NCBI RefSeq assembly: GCF_011927825.1
Contig: NZ_JAATJI010000001.1
Location: 186,001-250,000, forward strand
Direction of reading: 5' to 3'
Source of the DNA: Polymorphobacter fuscus
GTDB lineage: Bacteria > Pseudomonadota > Alphaproteobacteria > Sphingomonadales > Sphingomonadaceae
Length of the DNA: 64,000 nucleotides
This document shows, piece after piece, positions 53,832-64,000 of this stretch. Each line of letters opens with the position of its first letter. Position 1 is the first letter of the stretch. The notes under the pieces were generated by a model. That model had not been told where the DNA came from. It saw only the letters and a list, made by a program, of their open reading frames with translations, and made no database searches. Both the position numbers and the translations under genes were made by a program.

Positions 53832-54892
53832 TCATCTCCCCCGAGCGGATCGCGCAGATCGAGCGGCGGCATGCCGATCTGGCGGCGCAGATGGGCAATC
53901 CCGATCTGGCCGCCGACAAGTTCGTCCAGCTGTCCAAGGACTATGCCGAGCTGACGCCCGTCGTCGAGGCGGCGGCGGCGGTGCGGGCGCTGCGCGAGGA
54001 GGCGGACGATCTGCGTGGGATCGCCGCCGATGACGAGATGCACGCGATGGCGCAGGAGGAGCTGGCCGCCATCGCCGAGCGGCTGCCGGCCGCCGAGCGG
54101 GCGCTGGCGCTCAAGCTGCTGCCGACCGACAAGGCCGATGCCAAGCCGGCGATGCTCGAAATCCGCGCCGGGACCGGCGGCGACGAGGCGGCGCTGTTCG
54201 CTGGTGATCTTTACCGGATGTACGAACGCTATGCAGCGACGCGCGGCTGGCGGATCGAGCTGATGTCGGCGTCGGCGGGCGAAATGGGCGGCTTCAAGGA
54301 AATCATCGCCAGTGTCACCGGCGACAGCGTCTTTGCGCGGCTGAAGTTCGAAAGCGGCGTGCATCGCGTCCAGCGCGTGCCGGCGACCGAGACGCAGGGG
54401 CGCATCCACACCAGTGCGGCGACGGTGGCGGTGCTGCCCGAGGCCGAGGAGGTCGATATTCAGATCGAGGACAAGGATTTGCGCATCGACGTCTTCCGGT
54501 CATCGGGGCCGGGCGGCCAGTCGGTCAACACCACCGACTCTGCAGTGCGGATCACCCATTTGCCATCGGGGCTGGTGGTGCAGCAGCAGGACGAGAAATC
54601 GCAGCACAAGAACAAGGCCAAGGCGATGAAGGTGCTGCGGTCGCGGCTGTACGACCTTGAACGGTCGAAGGTCGATTCGGCGCGGTCGGCGGACCGCAAG
54701 GCGATGGTGGGGTCGGGCGACCGGTCGGAGCGCATCCGCACCTATAATTACCCGCAGGGGCGGGTGACCGACCATCGCATCAACCTGACGCTGCACCGGC
54801 TGCCGGAAATTCTCGAAGGGCCGGGGCTGGAGGAGCTGGTCGCGGCGCTGATTTCCGAGGATGAGGCGGCGCGGCTGGCGGAACTGGGGTGA
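53828..54892 (+). CDS. prfA: Peptide chain release factor 1
   Basis: A 354-residue factor that reads UAA and UAG. The GGQ motif is at 229-231 ([11 protein letters not shown]), the site methylated by PrmC. The codon-recognition region contains [18 protein letters not shown]. The N-terminal coiled-coil domain (about 1-100) and a C-terminal basic tail are normal. GTG at 53828 overlaps the hisS stop. The prmC gene, whose product methylates the GGQ glutamine, follows six bases after the stop. Confidence 0.97.
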   Translation: MIISPERIAQIERRHADLAAQMGNPDLAADKFVQLSKDYAELTPVVEAAAAVRALREEADDLRGIAADDEMHAMAQEELAAIAERLPAAERALALKLLPTDKADAKPAMLEIRAGTGGDEAALFAGDLYRMYERYAATRGWRIELMSASAGEMGGFKEIIASVTGDSVFARLKFESGVHRVQRVPATETQGRIHTSAATVAVLPEAEEVDIQIEDKDLRIDVFRSSGPGGQSVNTTDSAVRITHLPSGLVVQQQDEKSQHKNKAKAMKVLRSRLYDLERSKVDSARSADRKAMVGSGDRSERIRTYNYPQGRVTDHRINLTLHRLPEILEGPGLEELVAALISEDEAARLAELG

Positions 54893-54898
54893 CGGGTT

Positions 54899-55699
54899 GT
54901 GAATGTGCGCGACGCCTTGCGCAGTGCAGCGGCGCGGATCGACCGCTTCGATGCCGAAGTGCTGCTGGCGCATTTTGTGGGTATTTCGCGCGGGGACTTG
55001 CTGCTCGACGGCGATCGGGCGGTCGATGCGGCGGCCTTTGCGGTGCTGGTCGACCGGCGGGCGGCGCATGAGCCGGTGGCCTATATCATCGGCGCGCGCG
55101 AATTCTGGTCGCTCGACCTTAAGGTGACGCCGGCGGTGCTGATCCCGCGGCCCGACAGCGAGACACTGGTCGAGGCGGCGTTGCGCGCCGTGGCACGGCC
55201 GCCGGCACGGCTGCTGGACCTCGGCACCGGCAGCGGCGCGCTGCTGCTCGCCGGGTTGACCGAATGGCCGGCGGCGACGGGCCTGGGGGTCGATGCCTCG
55301 CCGGCGGCGCTGGCGGTGGCGGCGGACAATGCGACGCGGCTGGGGCTGGGCGGGCGCGCCGCGTTCCGGCTGGGGGATTGGGGTGCGGGGCTGGACGAGC
55401 GCTTCGACGTGATCTTCTGTAACCCGCCCTATGTCGAGACCGGCGCCGATCTGGCACCCGATGTGCGCGACCATGAGCCGGCGTCGGCCTTGTTCGCCGG
55501 AATCGACGGCCTCGACGATTATCGCCGGCTGGTGCCGCATCTGCCGCGGCTGCTGGCGGACGGCGGCGTGGCGGTGGTGGAGATCGGCTGGATGCAGGCC
55601 GATGCGGTGCTGGCGCTGGCGGCGGCGGCGGGGCTGCACGGCGACGTCGCGCAGGATCTGGCGGGGCGCGATCGGTGCCTGGTCTTGCGGGTGGCCTAG
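54899..55699 (+). CDS. prmC: Peptide chain release factor N5-glutamine methyltransferase
   Basis: A 266-residue SAM-dependent methyltransferase. An N-terminal helical domain (about 1-70) precedes the Rossmann domain with [15 protein letters not shown] (SAM binding), the catalytic NPPYVET (near residue 180) and a C-terminal beta segment. Its target is the GGQ glutamine of release factors 1 and 2. GTG 54899 is the start; there is no ATG nearby. It is the end of the hisS-prfA-prmC unit. Confidence 0.95.
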   Translation: MNVRDALRSAAARIDRFDAEVLLAHFVGISRGDLLLDGDRAVDAAAFAVLVDRRAAHEPVAYIIGAREFWSLDLKVTPAVLIPRPDSETLVEAALRAVARPPARLLDLGTGSGALLLAGLTEWPAATGLGVDASPAALAVAADNATRLGLGGRAAFRLGDWGAGLDERFDVIFCNPPYVETGADLAPDVRDHEPASALFAGIDGLDDYRRLVPHLPRLLADGGVAVVEIGWMQADAVLALAAAAGLHGDVAQDLAGRDRCLVLRVA

Positions 55700-55756
55700 C
55701 CCTGGGGGCCGGTGCGTCCCTCGACTGCGCTTAGAATGAGCGGAAATCGGGGGGTT
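55700..55756. repeat. Possible dispersed intergenic repeat
   Basis: The 57-base gap between convergent genes includes TTAGAATGAGCGGAAA (around 55731-55746), close to CTCGGGATGAGCGGAAT near 32220. The two copies suggest a short dispersed element, typical of intergenic sequence in this group. Confidence 0.4.
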
Positions 55757-57403
55757 CTACACGTCGCGGCGTTCCAGAACCCGGCCCGAGATCACCAGCA
55801 GCTGCGGGCGGCCTGCGACGAAGCCGGCGAAGGCGAAGCGTTCGGGTGACCAGACCGGGTCTTCGACCCGCCAGTCATTTTCGGCGATCTCCATGATCGG
55901 CTCGGTGCCGCCGAGCCACAGCCGCTCACCGCGCGCCACCAGCGTGACGCCGCCGATCCAGGGGTCGTCGCTTTCATAGCGGCCGGCGTGCGCCGCCAGG
56001 CGTGGCGGGGTGGCGGGCAGCGGCGCCGAGGCGCCGGCGCGGACCAGCCGGCGGGCGCCATGGTCGATCGCCACCACGGCGCCGGCGGGGTTGCGGACGA
56101 AGACCAGCGGGAAGGCGCGGAAATCGGGGTGTGCGGTGACGAAGCGGTCCTTGCCGGTCGGTTCCAGCGCCGTGCCGTCGAGCGCGAGCGGCGCAGCGGT
56201 GATGGTGATGCCGTCATAGGCGCCGGCATAATCGCCGGGGCTGGCGACAGGTTTGGGGCCGAGTGCCGGCGGCGGCGGGATCGGCTTGCCCTCACGGGCC
56301 AGCCGCAGCGCGGTGACGGCAAAGGCGGTCAGCAGGCGCGGGCGATAGCCGGTGCTGCCGATGGCGCAACTGGCGAAGGCGCCGGTGCCCGCCGCTGCAT
56401 CGACGTGGAACGACGACGAAAAACCGATCATGCCGCCGGTGTGGTGGAGCAGCCGCCGGCCATCCTCGACCCGGTGCATCAGGCCGAGGCCATAGCGGTC
56501 ATCGGGGTTGTCGGGGCTTTCGACAACGGGATTGGCGAGCCAGGCGCTGGCGGTCGCGTCGCTGACCAGCCCGGCCCCGCGGCCGTTGCCGATGGCGATG
56601 AGGAAGCGCAGGTAGCGTGCCATGTCGGGCAAGGTCGATGCCACCGACCCGGCGCCGAAGGTCGTCGACACCCAGGGTGCCGGCGCCAGCGGGTTCTGCC
56701 GGCGGACGGGCAGGTCGGGGCGCAGCGTCGCATAACAGGCGGTGTGGCGGCCGCGATCGGCCCAGGCAATGGCGCCGCGGGTATCCGCCATGCCGAGCCG
56801 GCCGGTGATGCGCGCGGCGATGACGGCGGCGAGCGGGCGGCCTTCGATGCGGGCGATCATGTCCCCCACCAGGCCATAGCCGGTGTTGCTGTACGACCAG
56901 CGCGCGCCGGGTTCGAAGCCGCGCCAGAGCAGGCTGTTGTCGGGTCGCCAGGTCGGCGCGAAATCGGGCAGGCCGGTGGTGTGATCGAGCAGGCCGCGGA
57001 TGGTGAAGGGCGCGCCGGGGGGCAATTGCGCCTCGGGCAGGACCGAGCGGATGTCGGCGTCGAGATCGAGGCGATGTTCGTCGGCGAGTTGCAGGCAGAG
57101 GAGCGCGACGAACGACTTGCTGATCGATCCGATCTGCCACAGCTCCGTGCCGGTCAGCGGCTTGCGGGCTTCGTAATCGCTGGTGCCCGACTGGATGAGC
57201 GCGGTGAAATCGCCATCGGTGACCACGAGGCCCATCGCCGGCAGTGCGAAAAAGGCGCGATGGGCGTCGAGATAGGCGGCGATGGCGGTGAGGGCGGCGC
57301 GCTGGCTGGCGCTGGCGCCGGGAGCGGTGATGGCGGCACGACTGGCGGCGGGGACCGACAGTGCCGCGGCGCCGGCGAGGAACAGGCGGCGGTCGATCGG
57401 CAT
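55757..57403 (-). CDS. Secreted serine hydrolase (class C beta-lactamase fold)
   Basis: A 548-residue protein. The leader [21 protein letters not shown] has an RR pair before a hydrophobic run, so Tat export is possible. The catalytic Ser-x-x-Lys is SISKS (near residue 95), Tyr-x-Asn is YSNTGY (near 170) and the KTG equivalent is HHTGG. The C-terminal ~170 residues form a beta-rich extra domain. Members include esterases, D-aminopeptidases and penicillin-binding-like hydrolases; the substrate is not readable, and resistance to beta-lactams should not be assumed. Confidence 0.88.
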   Translation of the reverse strand: MPIDRRLFLAGAAALSVPAASRAAITAPGASASQRAALTAIAAYLDAHRAFFALPAMGLVVTDGDFTALIQSGTSDYEARKPLTGTELWQIGSISKSFVALLCLQLADEHRLDLDADIRSVLPEAQLPPGAPFTIRGLLDHTTGLPDFAPTWRPDNSLLWRGFEPGARWSYSNTGYGLVGDMIARIEGRPLAAVIAARITGRLGMADTRGAIAWADRGRHTACYATLRPDLPVRRQNPLAPAPWVSTTFGAGSVASTLPDMARYLRFLIAIGNGRGAGLVSDATASAWLANPVVESPDNPDDRYGLGLMHRVEDGRRLLHHTGGMIGFSSSFHVDAAAGTGAFASCAIGSTGYRPRLLTAFAVTALRLAREGKPIPPPPALGPKPVASPGDYAGAYDGITITAAPLALDGTALEPTGKDRFVTAHPDFRAFPLVFVRNPAGAVVAIDHGARRLVRAGASAPLPATPPRLAAHAGRYESDDPWIGGVTLVARGERLWLGGTEPIMEIAENDWRVEDPVWSPERFAFAGFVAGRPQLLVISGRVLERRDV

Positions 57404-57503
57404 ATATGGTTCCCCCGGTGGTGCGGTGGTTGTGGGGGCGGGTTTACGGGGGAGTCAATATCGCCGGGATGCCCCTCTCCCGGGTCGGCTGCGCCGTCTC
57501 TCG

Positions 57504-57524
57504 ACCTCCCCCGGCGGGGGAGGT
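57504..57524. terminator. Nine-pair GC hairpin downstream of the aldo/keto reductase
   Basis: ACCTCCCCC-GGC-GGGGGAGGT is a perfect stem just beyond the minus-strand stop at 57527. It is preceded by CCCCTCTCCCGGGTCGG (57470-57487), reminiscent of the palindrome inside rnhB at 60820. No T-run follows on either strand. Confidence 0.55.
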
Positions 57525-57526
57525 GG

Positions 57527-58531
57527 TCAGAGGCGGACCATCGACATCATGAACTTGGAGCCATAGCGGTCGCCGGCGGTGGTGCCGGGGGGCAGGGCGG
57601 CGTCGAGCGCGGCCATGTCGGCGGCGGTGAGGGCGAGCGCCGCGGCGCCGGCATTGTCTTCCAGCGTGACGCGGCGTTTCGAGCCCGGGATGGGGACGAC
57701 ACCCGGACCCTTGTGGAGCAGCCAGGCGAGCGCGACCTGCGCGGCGGTGGCGCCATGGGCGGCGGCGATGCCCTTGACGATGGCGACGGCGGCCATGTTG
57801 GCGTCGTAATTGGCGCCCTGGTAGCGCGGGTCCTTCGACCGGTAATCGCTGTCCGGCAGGTCTTCGGCGCGCGGCTGCTGCCCGGTGAGGAAACCGCGGC
57901 CGAGCGGCGAATAGGGCACGAAGCCGATGCCGAGTTCGGCGCACAGCGGCACGATATCGGCCTCCACACCGCGTTCCCACAGCGACCATTCGCTTTGCAG
58001 CGCGCTGATCGGATGGACCTTGTGGGCGCGGGCGAGTGTTGCCGGCCCGGCTTCGGACAGGCCGAGGAAGCGGACCTTGCCGGCGTGGACGAGGTCGGCC
58101 ATGGCGCCGACGGTGTCCTCGATGGGGACGGCCGGGTCGACGCGGTGCTGGTAGAACAGGTCGATATGGTCGGTGCCCAGCCGTTTCAGGCTGGCATCGG
58201 CGACGGCGCGGACGTTTTCGGGGCGGGAATTGACGCCGGCGACCTTGCCGTCGGCGATGTCGAAGCCGAATTTGGTGGCGATGATCGCCTGGTCGCGGCG
58301 CCCGCGCAGGCCTTCGGCAAGCAGTTCCTCGTTCCGGAACGGGCCATAGACTTCGGCGGTATCGAGGAAATTGACGCCCAGTTCGAGGGCGCGGTGGAGG
58401 GTGGCGATGGCCTCCCCGCGGTCGACGGTGCCGTACATCGCGGTCTGGCCGGCGGTGCCCGCCATGCCCATGCAGCCAAGGCCGAGGGCGGACACGGTGA
58501 GGCCCTGGGTGCCGAGCTTGCGTGTTTGCAT
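57527..58531 (-). CDS. Aldo/keto reductase (AKR13-like)
   Basis: A 334-residue NADPH-dependent oxidoreductase. The motifs are [30 protein letters not shown] (catalytic Asp/Tyr), IATKFGFD (Lys), [12 protein letters not shown] (His), GLSEAG and [14 protein letters not shown], with a cofactor loop IPGSKR near the end. The pattern is closest to the YajO/AKR13 group, often induced by aldehydes or pyridoxal. It lies alone between two opposite genes. It is less similar to the other aldo/keto reductase of this window (22421-23356) than a recent duplicate would be. Confidence 0.9.
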   Translation of the reverse strand: MQTRKLGTQGLTVSALGLGCMGMAGTAGQTAMYGTVDRGEAIATLHRALELGVNFLDTAEVYGPFRNEELLAEGLRGRRDQAIIATKFGFDIADGKVAGVNSRPENVRAVADASLKRLGTDHIDLFYQHRVDPAVPIEDTVGAMADLVHAGKVRFLGLSEAGPATLARAHKVHPISALQSEWSLWERGVEADIVPLCAELGIGFVPYSPLGRGFLTGQQPRAEDLPDSDYRSKDPRYQGANYDANMAAVAIVKGIAAAHGATAAQVALAWLLHKGPGVVPIPGSKRRVTLEDNAGAAALALTAADMAALDAALPPGTTAGDRYGSKFMMSMVRL

Positions 58532-58636
58532 GTTGATCTCCTGTCCCGTCGCGGTTTAGGCGCCGGGTTTCGACAAGCCAATGTGGTGCGCGTAAAGGTA
58601 TGCGATGACAAAATGGCTTTGGGGAGTGCGCGCGCG

Positions 58637-59968
58637 ATGAGTCGCAGATATTTCGGCACCGACGGCATCCGCGGCCTGACCAACACGGCGCCGATGACCG
58701 CGGCGATCGCGATGAAGGTCGGCCAGGCGGCGGGCAAGCGCTTCCTGCGCGGCGCCCACAAGCACCGGGTGGTGATCGGCAAGGACACGCGCTTGTCCGG
58801 TTACATGATGGAATCGGCGCTGACGGCGGGGTTCACCTCGGTGGGGATGGACGTCATCCAGGTCGGGCCGATGCCGACGCCGGCGGTGGCGATGTTGACC
58901 CGGTCGCTGCGCGCCGACCTTGGGGTGATGATTTCCGCCAGCCACAACCCCTATCACGACAATGGCATCAAGCTGTTCGGCCCCGATGGCTATAAATTGT
59001 CGGACTCCGACGAGGCCGAGATCGAGGCGATGATCGAAGGGGATATGACGCTGGCGGAGCCGCAGGCGATCGGCCGGGCACGGCGGATCGACGACGCCCA
59101 GGGCCGCTACATCCATTTCGCCAAGGCGACCTTTCCCGACCATCTGCGGCTCGACGGGTTGAAGATCGTCATCGATTGCGCCCATGGCGCGGCGTACAAG
59201 GTGGCGCCCGAAGCGCTGTGGGAACTGGGTGCCGAAGTGGTGCCGATCGGTGTGGCGCCCAACGGCTTCAACATCAACGACGGCATCGGATCGACCCACC
59301 CCAAGGCGCTGCAGCTGGCGGTGCTGGAAAGCGGCGCCGATATCGGCATCGCGCTGGATGGCGACGCCGACCGGCTGATCGTCGTCGATGAACGCGGGCA
59401 GATCGTCGATGGTGACCAGATCATGGGGTTGATCACCCTGCGCGCCGCGGAGGCCGGCACGCTGAAGGGCGGCGGGCTGGTGGCGACGGTGATGTCCAAC
59501 CTGGGGCTGGAACGGCTGCTCCACGCCAATGGCCTGGGGCTGCACCGCGCCGGGGTGGGCGACCGCTATGTGCTGGAGGCGATGAAGGCCGGCGGTTATA
59601 ATGTCGGCGGCGAGCAATCGGGGCATCTGATCCTCGCCGACCATTCGACGACCGGCGACGGGTTGGTGGCGTCGCTGCAGGTGCTGGCGGCGCTGGTGGC
59701 GACGGCCAAGCCGGCGAGCGAGCTGCTGCGGCTGTTCGAGCCGGTGCCGCAGCTGTTGAAGAGCGTGCGCTATACCGGCGCGCCGCTCGACACCGACAAG
59801 GTCAAGGCGGTGATTGCCGATGGGGAGGCCCGGCTGAACGGCCATGGCCGGCTGCTGATCCGCAAGTCGGGCACCGAGCCGGTGATCCGGGTGATGGCCG
59901 AAGGCGACGACCGGCTGCTGGTCAAGGCGGTGGTGGACGAGATTTGCGCGGCGGTGGTGGCGGTTTGA
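58637..59968 (+). CDS. glmM: Phosphoglucosamine mutase
   Basis: A 443-residue enzyme making glucosamine-1-phosphate for UDP-GlcNAc, peptidoglycan and lipopolysaccharide. The N-terminus [13 protein letters not shown] is diagnostic. The phosphoserine is Ser102 in [12 protein letters not shown], the magnesium loop is ALDGDADR, the sugar-binding loop is GGEQSGHL and the phosphate-binding loop is [12 protein letters not shown]. The ATG at 58637 is chosen on family alignment; an upstream ATG at 58613 would add eight residues. thiD starts within four bases of the stop. Confidence 0.97.
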   Translation: MSRRYFGTDGIRGLTNTAPMTAAIAMKVGQAAGKRFLRGAHKHRVVIGKDTRLSGYMMESALTAGFTSVGMDVIQVGPMPTPAVAMLTRSLRADLGVMISASHNPYHDNGIKLFGPDGYKLSDSDEAEIEAMIEGDMTLAEPQAIGRARRIDDAQGRYIHFAKATFPDHLRLDGLKIVIDCAHGAAYKVAPEALWELGAEVVPIGVAPNGFNINDGIGSTHPKALQLAVLESGADIGIALDGDADRLIVVDERGQIVDGDQIMGLITLRAAEAGTLKGGGLVATVMSNLGLERLLHANGLGLHRAGVGDRYVLEAMKAGGYNVGGEQSGHLILADHSTTGDGLVASLQVLAALVATAKPASELLRLFEPVPQLLKSVRYTGAPLDTDKVKAVIADGEARLNGHGRLLIRKSGTEPVIRVMAEGDDRLLVKAVVDEICAAVVAV

Positions 59969-59970
59969 CC

Positions 59971-60759
59971 GTGATCGACAGGCCGGCGCGTATCCTCATC
60001 ATCGCCGGGTCCGACAGTGGCGGCGGCGCCGGCATCCAGGCCGACATCAAGACCGTCACCTGCCTTGGTGGCTATGCAATGACGGCGGTGACGGCGATCA
60101 CCGTGCAGAACACGCTGGGGGTGACCGGCATCCATGGCATTCCCGCCGAAGTGGTGGCGGCGCAGATGCGGGCGTGCATCGACGATATCGGTGTCGATGC
60201 GGTCAAGATCGGCATGATCGGGGCGGCCGATACCGTGGTCGCGGTGGCGGAAGTGCTGGCGGGGCTGCGCGTGCCGATCGTGCTCGATCCGGTGATGCTG
60301 GCGAAGGGCGGGGCGAGCCTGCTGGACGATGATGCGGCCCAGGCGCTGGTCGCGCGGCTGCTGCCGCTGGCGACGGTGGTAACGCCGAACAGCCCCGAAC
60401 TGGCGGCGCTGGCCGGGAGCGCGGTCGAGGACGAAGCCGATGCACTGCTGGCGGCCCAGGAACTGCTGCTGCAGGGGCCGGGCGCGGTGCTGGCCAAGGG
60501 CGGGCATCTGCCGGGCGATCGCATCATCGACTGGCTGGTGACGCGCGGCGGGAATACGGCGTTCACCTCGGACCGGATCGAGACGCGGCACACCCATGGC
60601 ACCGGCTGCACGTTGGCGTCGGCACTGGCCTGCGGGCTTGGGCAGGGGCTGGCGCTGGAGGCGGCGGTGGTGCGGGCGCGGGCGTTCGTGGCGCAGGGCA
60701 TTGCGCGGGCCCCGGGCCTTGGCGCGGGCCATGGGCCCCTGGGGTTTTATCCGCTGTGA
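59971..60759 (+). CDS. thiD: Hydroxymethylpyrimidine/phosphomethylpyrimidine kinase
   Basis: A 262-residue ribokinase-fold enzyme of thiamine synthesis. It begins [21 protein letters not shown], the usual N-terminal glycine-rich signature. [18 protein letters not shown] and the C-terminal [15 protein letters not shown], with its catalytic GTGC anion hole, complete the pattern. GTG 59971 is chosen; TTG 59965 overlapping the glmM stop is possible. No TPP riboswitch precedes it, so thiamine control, if any, is elsewhere. The next gene (rnhB) overlaps by GTGA. Confidence 0.95.
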   Translation: MIDRPARILIIAGSDSGGGAGIQADIKTVTCLGGYAMTAVTAITVQNTLGVTGIHGIPAEVVAAQMRACIDDIGVDAVKIGMIGAADTVVAVAEVLAGLRVPIVLDPVMLAKGGASLLDDDAAQALVARLLPLATVVTPNSPELAALAGSAVEDEADALLAAQELLLQGPGAVLAKGGHLPGDRIIDWLVTRGGNTAFTSDRIETRHTHGTGCTLASALACGLGQGLALEAAVVRARAFVAQGIARAPGLGAGHGPLGFYPL

Positions 60760-61425
60760 GGGGCGCCGCGCGCATTGCCCCCTCACCCCGCCGCGCTTCG
60801 CGCGAGTCGCCCTCTCCCGCGAGGGGAGAGGGGCCATCGTTTCTCAACGAAGACCGGATCGGCGGGCGCGTCGTCGGCGTCGACGAGGCCGGGCGCGGGC
60901 CGCTGGCGGGGCCGGTGGTGGCGGCGGCGGTGTGGATCGATCGGGCCCGCTGTCCCGAAGGGCTCGACGACAGCAAGGCGCTGTGTGCGGCGCGGCGGGA
61001 AGTGCTGCACGACAAACTGCACGGCGTCGCGGTGATCGGCGTCGGCATGGCGAGCGTCGAGGAGATCGACCGGCTCAACATCCTGTGGGCGACGATGCTG
61101 GCGATGGAACGGGCGGTGGCGGCGCTGGCCTGCGGCTTCGATCATGTGCTGGTCGATGGCAACCGCTTGCCGCGCTGGCACCACCCGGCGACGGCGGTGG
61201 TGGGCGGTGACGCCTTGTGCGTGTCGATCGCGGCGGCGTCGATCATCGCCAAGGTGACGCGCGACCGGCTGATGGAAGCGCTCGACGCCGAGCATCCGGG
61301 CTATGGCTGGGCGCGCAACAAGGGGTATGGCACTGCCGATCATGCCCGCGGGCTGGCCGAACATGGGCCCACGATCCACCACCGCCGCAGCTTTGCGCCG
61401 GTGCGGGCGATGTTGCCGGGGCTTT

Positions 61426-61427
<2 letters not shown>
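60756..61427 (+). CDS. rnhB: Ribonuclease HII with repeat-derived N-terminus
   Basis: A 223-residue enzyme that cuts RNA in RNA-DNA hybrids. The catalytic Asp-Glu is [17 protein letters not shown] (near residue 40), LDDSKAL follows, the third acid is HVLVDGN, and the fourth is in [11 protein letters not shown]. The first ~32 residues ([19 protein letters not shown]) are not RNase H and are encoded by a palindromic CCCTCTCCCGCGAGGGGAGAGG element. No ATG lies between this element and the catalytic core, so the GTG at 60756 (GTGA overlap with thiD) appears to be the start, making the element coding. Confidence 0.93.
60779..60835 (+). repeat. Palindromic repeat embedded in the 5' end of rnhB
   Basis: CCCCTCACCCCGCCGCGC is followed by TTCGCGCGAG and then the stem CCCTCTCCCGCGAGGGGAGAGGG. 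This is the form of a dispersed intergenic palindrome common in alphaproteobacteria. Here it lies inside an open frame, adding about 20 residues to RNase HII. Confidence 0.65.
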
Positions 61428-62705
<1,278 letters not shown>

Positions 62706-62715
62706 GCAGCCCGGC

Positions 62716-63696
62716 ATGGACCATTACCGGCCGATCGCACTTGGGGACGGCGTGCTGCTGGCGGGCGGCCCGTTGCGCTTTGCGCGCGCCGAGGTGCTGG
62801 CGCGGGGTCGGGCGCCGCGGACCGTGGCGGCAAAGGACATTCCCGAACCCGTGCTCGCGCGGCTGACGCGGCCGCGGCCGGCGCTGCCGGGGGTTCCGGC
62901 GGGACGGACGGGGGTGATGGGCATATTGAATGTCACGCCCGACAGTTTTTCCGATGGCGGCCGCCATGCCGCGGCGCCGGCGGCCGCGGCACGGGCCATG
63001 GCCGCGGCCGGCGCCGACATCATCGATGTTGGGGCGGAATCGACGCGGCCGGGGGCGGCGGCGGTCGACACCGAAACCGAGGCCGCGCGGCTGGCGACGG
63101 TGTTGCCGGGCCTGGCCGGACTGACCTGGAGCATCGACACGCGCAAGGCGGCGATCATGGGCCGGGCGCTGGACGCCGGCGCGGCGCTGGTCAACGATGT
63201 GTCGGCGCTGGGGCATGACCCGGCGGCGCCGGCGCTGGTGGCGGCGCGCGGTTGCCCGGTGGTGCTGATGCATGCGCAGGGGACGCCCGAAACGATGCAG
63301 GCGGCGCCGGCCTATGACGATGCGCTGCTCGACGTCTATGACTGGCTGGCGATGCGGATCGATGCCTGTGTGGCGGCCGGCATCGACCGGTCGCGGATCA
63401 TCGCCGACCCCGGTATCGGGTTCGGCAAGACGCTCGAGCACAATCTCGCGGTGCTGCGCGGGTTGACGCTGTTCCACGGGCTGGGCGTGCCGCTGCTGCT
63501 GGGGGCGAGCCGCAAGGCGCTGATCGGGCGGATGGCGGGCAATGCGCCGCCGGATGCGCGGCTGCCCGGCAGCCTGGCGCTGGCGCTGCATGGCGCCGCC
63601 TGCGGCGTTCAGATGGTGCGCGTCCATGATGTGGCGGAAACGGTCCAGGCGCTGGCGGTGTGGCGGAGCGCGACCCTTGCTGATGCGTTAGGGTGA
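62716..63696 (+). CDS. folP: Dihydropteroate synthase
   Basis: A 326-residue TIM-barrel enzyme joining hydroxymethyl-dihydropterin pyrophosphate and p-aminobenzoate in folate synthesis. The core motifs are GVMGILNVTPDSFSDGG, IIDVGAESTRPGA, SIDTRKA and DPGIGFGKTLEHN. The first ~65 residues are extra compared with the usual 280-residue enzyme (an N-terminal extension common in alphaproteobacteria). It starts ten bases after the ccrM stop, so the two may share transcripts. Confidence 0.95.
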   Translation: MDHYRPIALGDGVLLAGGPLRFARAEVLARGRAPRTVAAKDIPEPVLARLTRPRPALPGVPAGRTGVMGILNVTPDSFSDGGRHAAAPAAAARAMAAAGADIIDVGAESTRPGAAAVDTETEAARLATVLPGLAGLTWSIDTRKAAIMGRALDAGAALVNDVSALGHDPAAPALVAARGCPVVLMHAQGTPETMQAAPAYDDALLDVYDWLAMRIDACVAAGIDRSRIIADPGIGFGKTLEHNLAVLRGLTLFHGLGVPLLLGASRKALIGRMAGNAPPDARLPGSLALALHGAACGVQMVRVHDVAETVQALAVWRSATLADALG

Positions 63697-63783
63697 CAGG
63701 TTGAGTGGTGCGCGCGCTTGTGCAATGCAGCGTGACATCTTCACACCGGTGCGGCATCTGTTATCACCGACAGGGACAGTTTT

Positions 63784-63978
63784 ATGACCACGGCAACTTC
63801 GGGTACGGCGACTTCGGGAATGGCAAATTCGGGAATGGCGATGGCGGACGACGGGGAAAATTCGCAAAAGCAGCTCGGCGAACGCCGCGAGACCTTCGAC
63901 GGCTTCATTTCCGCGACGAAATGGGCAGTGATCCTGGTGGCGCTGGCGCTGATTCTGATGGCGGTCTTTCTCGTCTGA
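63784..63978 (+). CDS. Small single-helix membrane protein, probably aa3-type cytochrome oxidase subunit IV
   Basis: A 64-residue protein. The C-terminal half, RRETFDGFISATKWAVILVALALILMAVFLV, matches the layout of bacterial aa3-oxidase subunit IV: an acidic/aromatic ETFDGF motif, a TKW turn and one helix. The N-terminal 20 residues are an imperfect Ser-Gly-Met/Thr-Ala repeat, encoded by a short tandem DNA repeat (about 63795-63842), which is unusual for the family. AGGGA precedes ATG 63784; an in-frame ATG near 63841 would skip the repeat. No oxidase genes are in view, so the assignment is by pattern only. Confidence 0.6.
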   Translation: MTTATSGTATSGMANSGMAMADDGENSQKQLGERRETFDGFISATKWAVILVALALILMAVFLV

Positions 63979-64000
63979 TCGCGGTGCCGCAGCCGATGGG

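Noticed and set aside
55988-58636. Upstream extension of the glmM frame over about 880 codons
   Set aside because: It runs antisense to two well-supported genes (serine hydrolase and aldo/keto reductase) and lacks any family pattern; GlmM starts at [10 protein letters not shown].

Overview
The window is GC-rich chromosomal DNA from an alphaproteobacterium, most likely a member of the Sphingomonadales. The evidence is two proteins with PEP-CTERM (PEPxxWA-type) sorting tails next to a V-type exosortase, a CcrM-type GANTC methyltransferase, a GTTC-N7-GTTC SOS box before uvrA, an exosortase-linked exopolysaccharide cluster, and the hisS-prfA-prmC and glmM-thiD gene runs. No rRNA, tRNA, CRISPR array, prophage or insertion sequence was seen.

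Region 1 (1-11.7 kb) makes, exports and sorts extracellular material. It holds an AAA ATPase (minus strand), then plus-strand genes for an outer-membrane barrel, a Wza/GumB-type export protein, a Wzz-type chain-length protein, a BY-kinase-like partner with a degenerate Walker A motif, exosortase, EpsI, the undecaprenyl-phosphate sugar transferase and an acyltransferase. A small exosortase accessory gene lies on the minus strand. A PEP-CTERM protein follows, behind a textbook sigma-54 promoter.

Region 2 (12.2-21.3 kb) is the metabolic highlight. A two-gene operon encodes an 1834-residue trifunctional propionyl-CoA synthase (ligase, hydratase and reductase domains) and a 1216-residue bifunctional malonyl-CoA reductase. 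Together they turn malonyl-CoA into 3-hydroxypropionate and then propionyl-CoA, the core of the 3-hydroxypropionate route known from Chloroflexus and reported in a few aerobic phototrophs such as Erythrobacter sp. NAP1. An acyl-CoA carboxylase carboxyltransferase (40.7-42.2 kb) may act next, but it is unlinked.

Region 3 (21.4-28.3 kb) looks like a small uptake and catabolism set: a flavin-dependent monooxygenase with an aldo/keto reductase, a Gfo/Idh/MocA oxidoreductase, a TonB receptor and an MFS transporter. The transporter overlaps ftsY, which overlaps dapF. Region 4 (30-46.6 kb) has pdxH, a PhzF-like isomerase, an SOS-associated peptidase, a lower-GC islet with a Cas2/SinR-like protein and a HEPN-motif protein, a second PEP-CTERM protein, SOS-controlled uvrA, a membrane-anchored LuxR-type regulator, a uracil-DNA-glycosylase-like protein, a Nudix hydrolase, a dihaem cytochrome c and ispG.

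Region 5 (46.6-64 kb) is mostly housekeeping: a double retropepsin-TPR protein, ppa, an SMR transporter, an M61 peptidase, hisS-prfA-prmC, a serine hydrolase, an aldo/keto reductase, glmM-thiD-rnhB, ccrM with a dense GANTC cluster upstream, folP and a small oxidase-type membrane subunit. Many neighbours overlap by 1-4 bases (ATGA, GTGA or TGATG), so translational coupling is common here.
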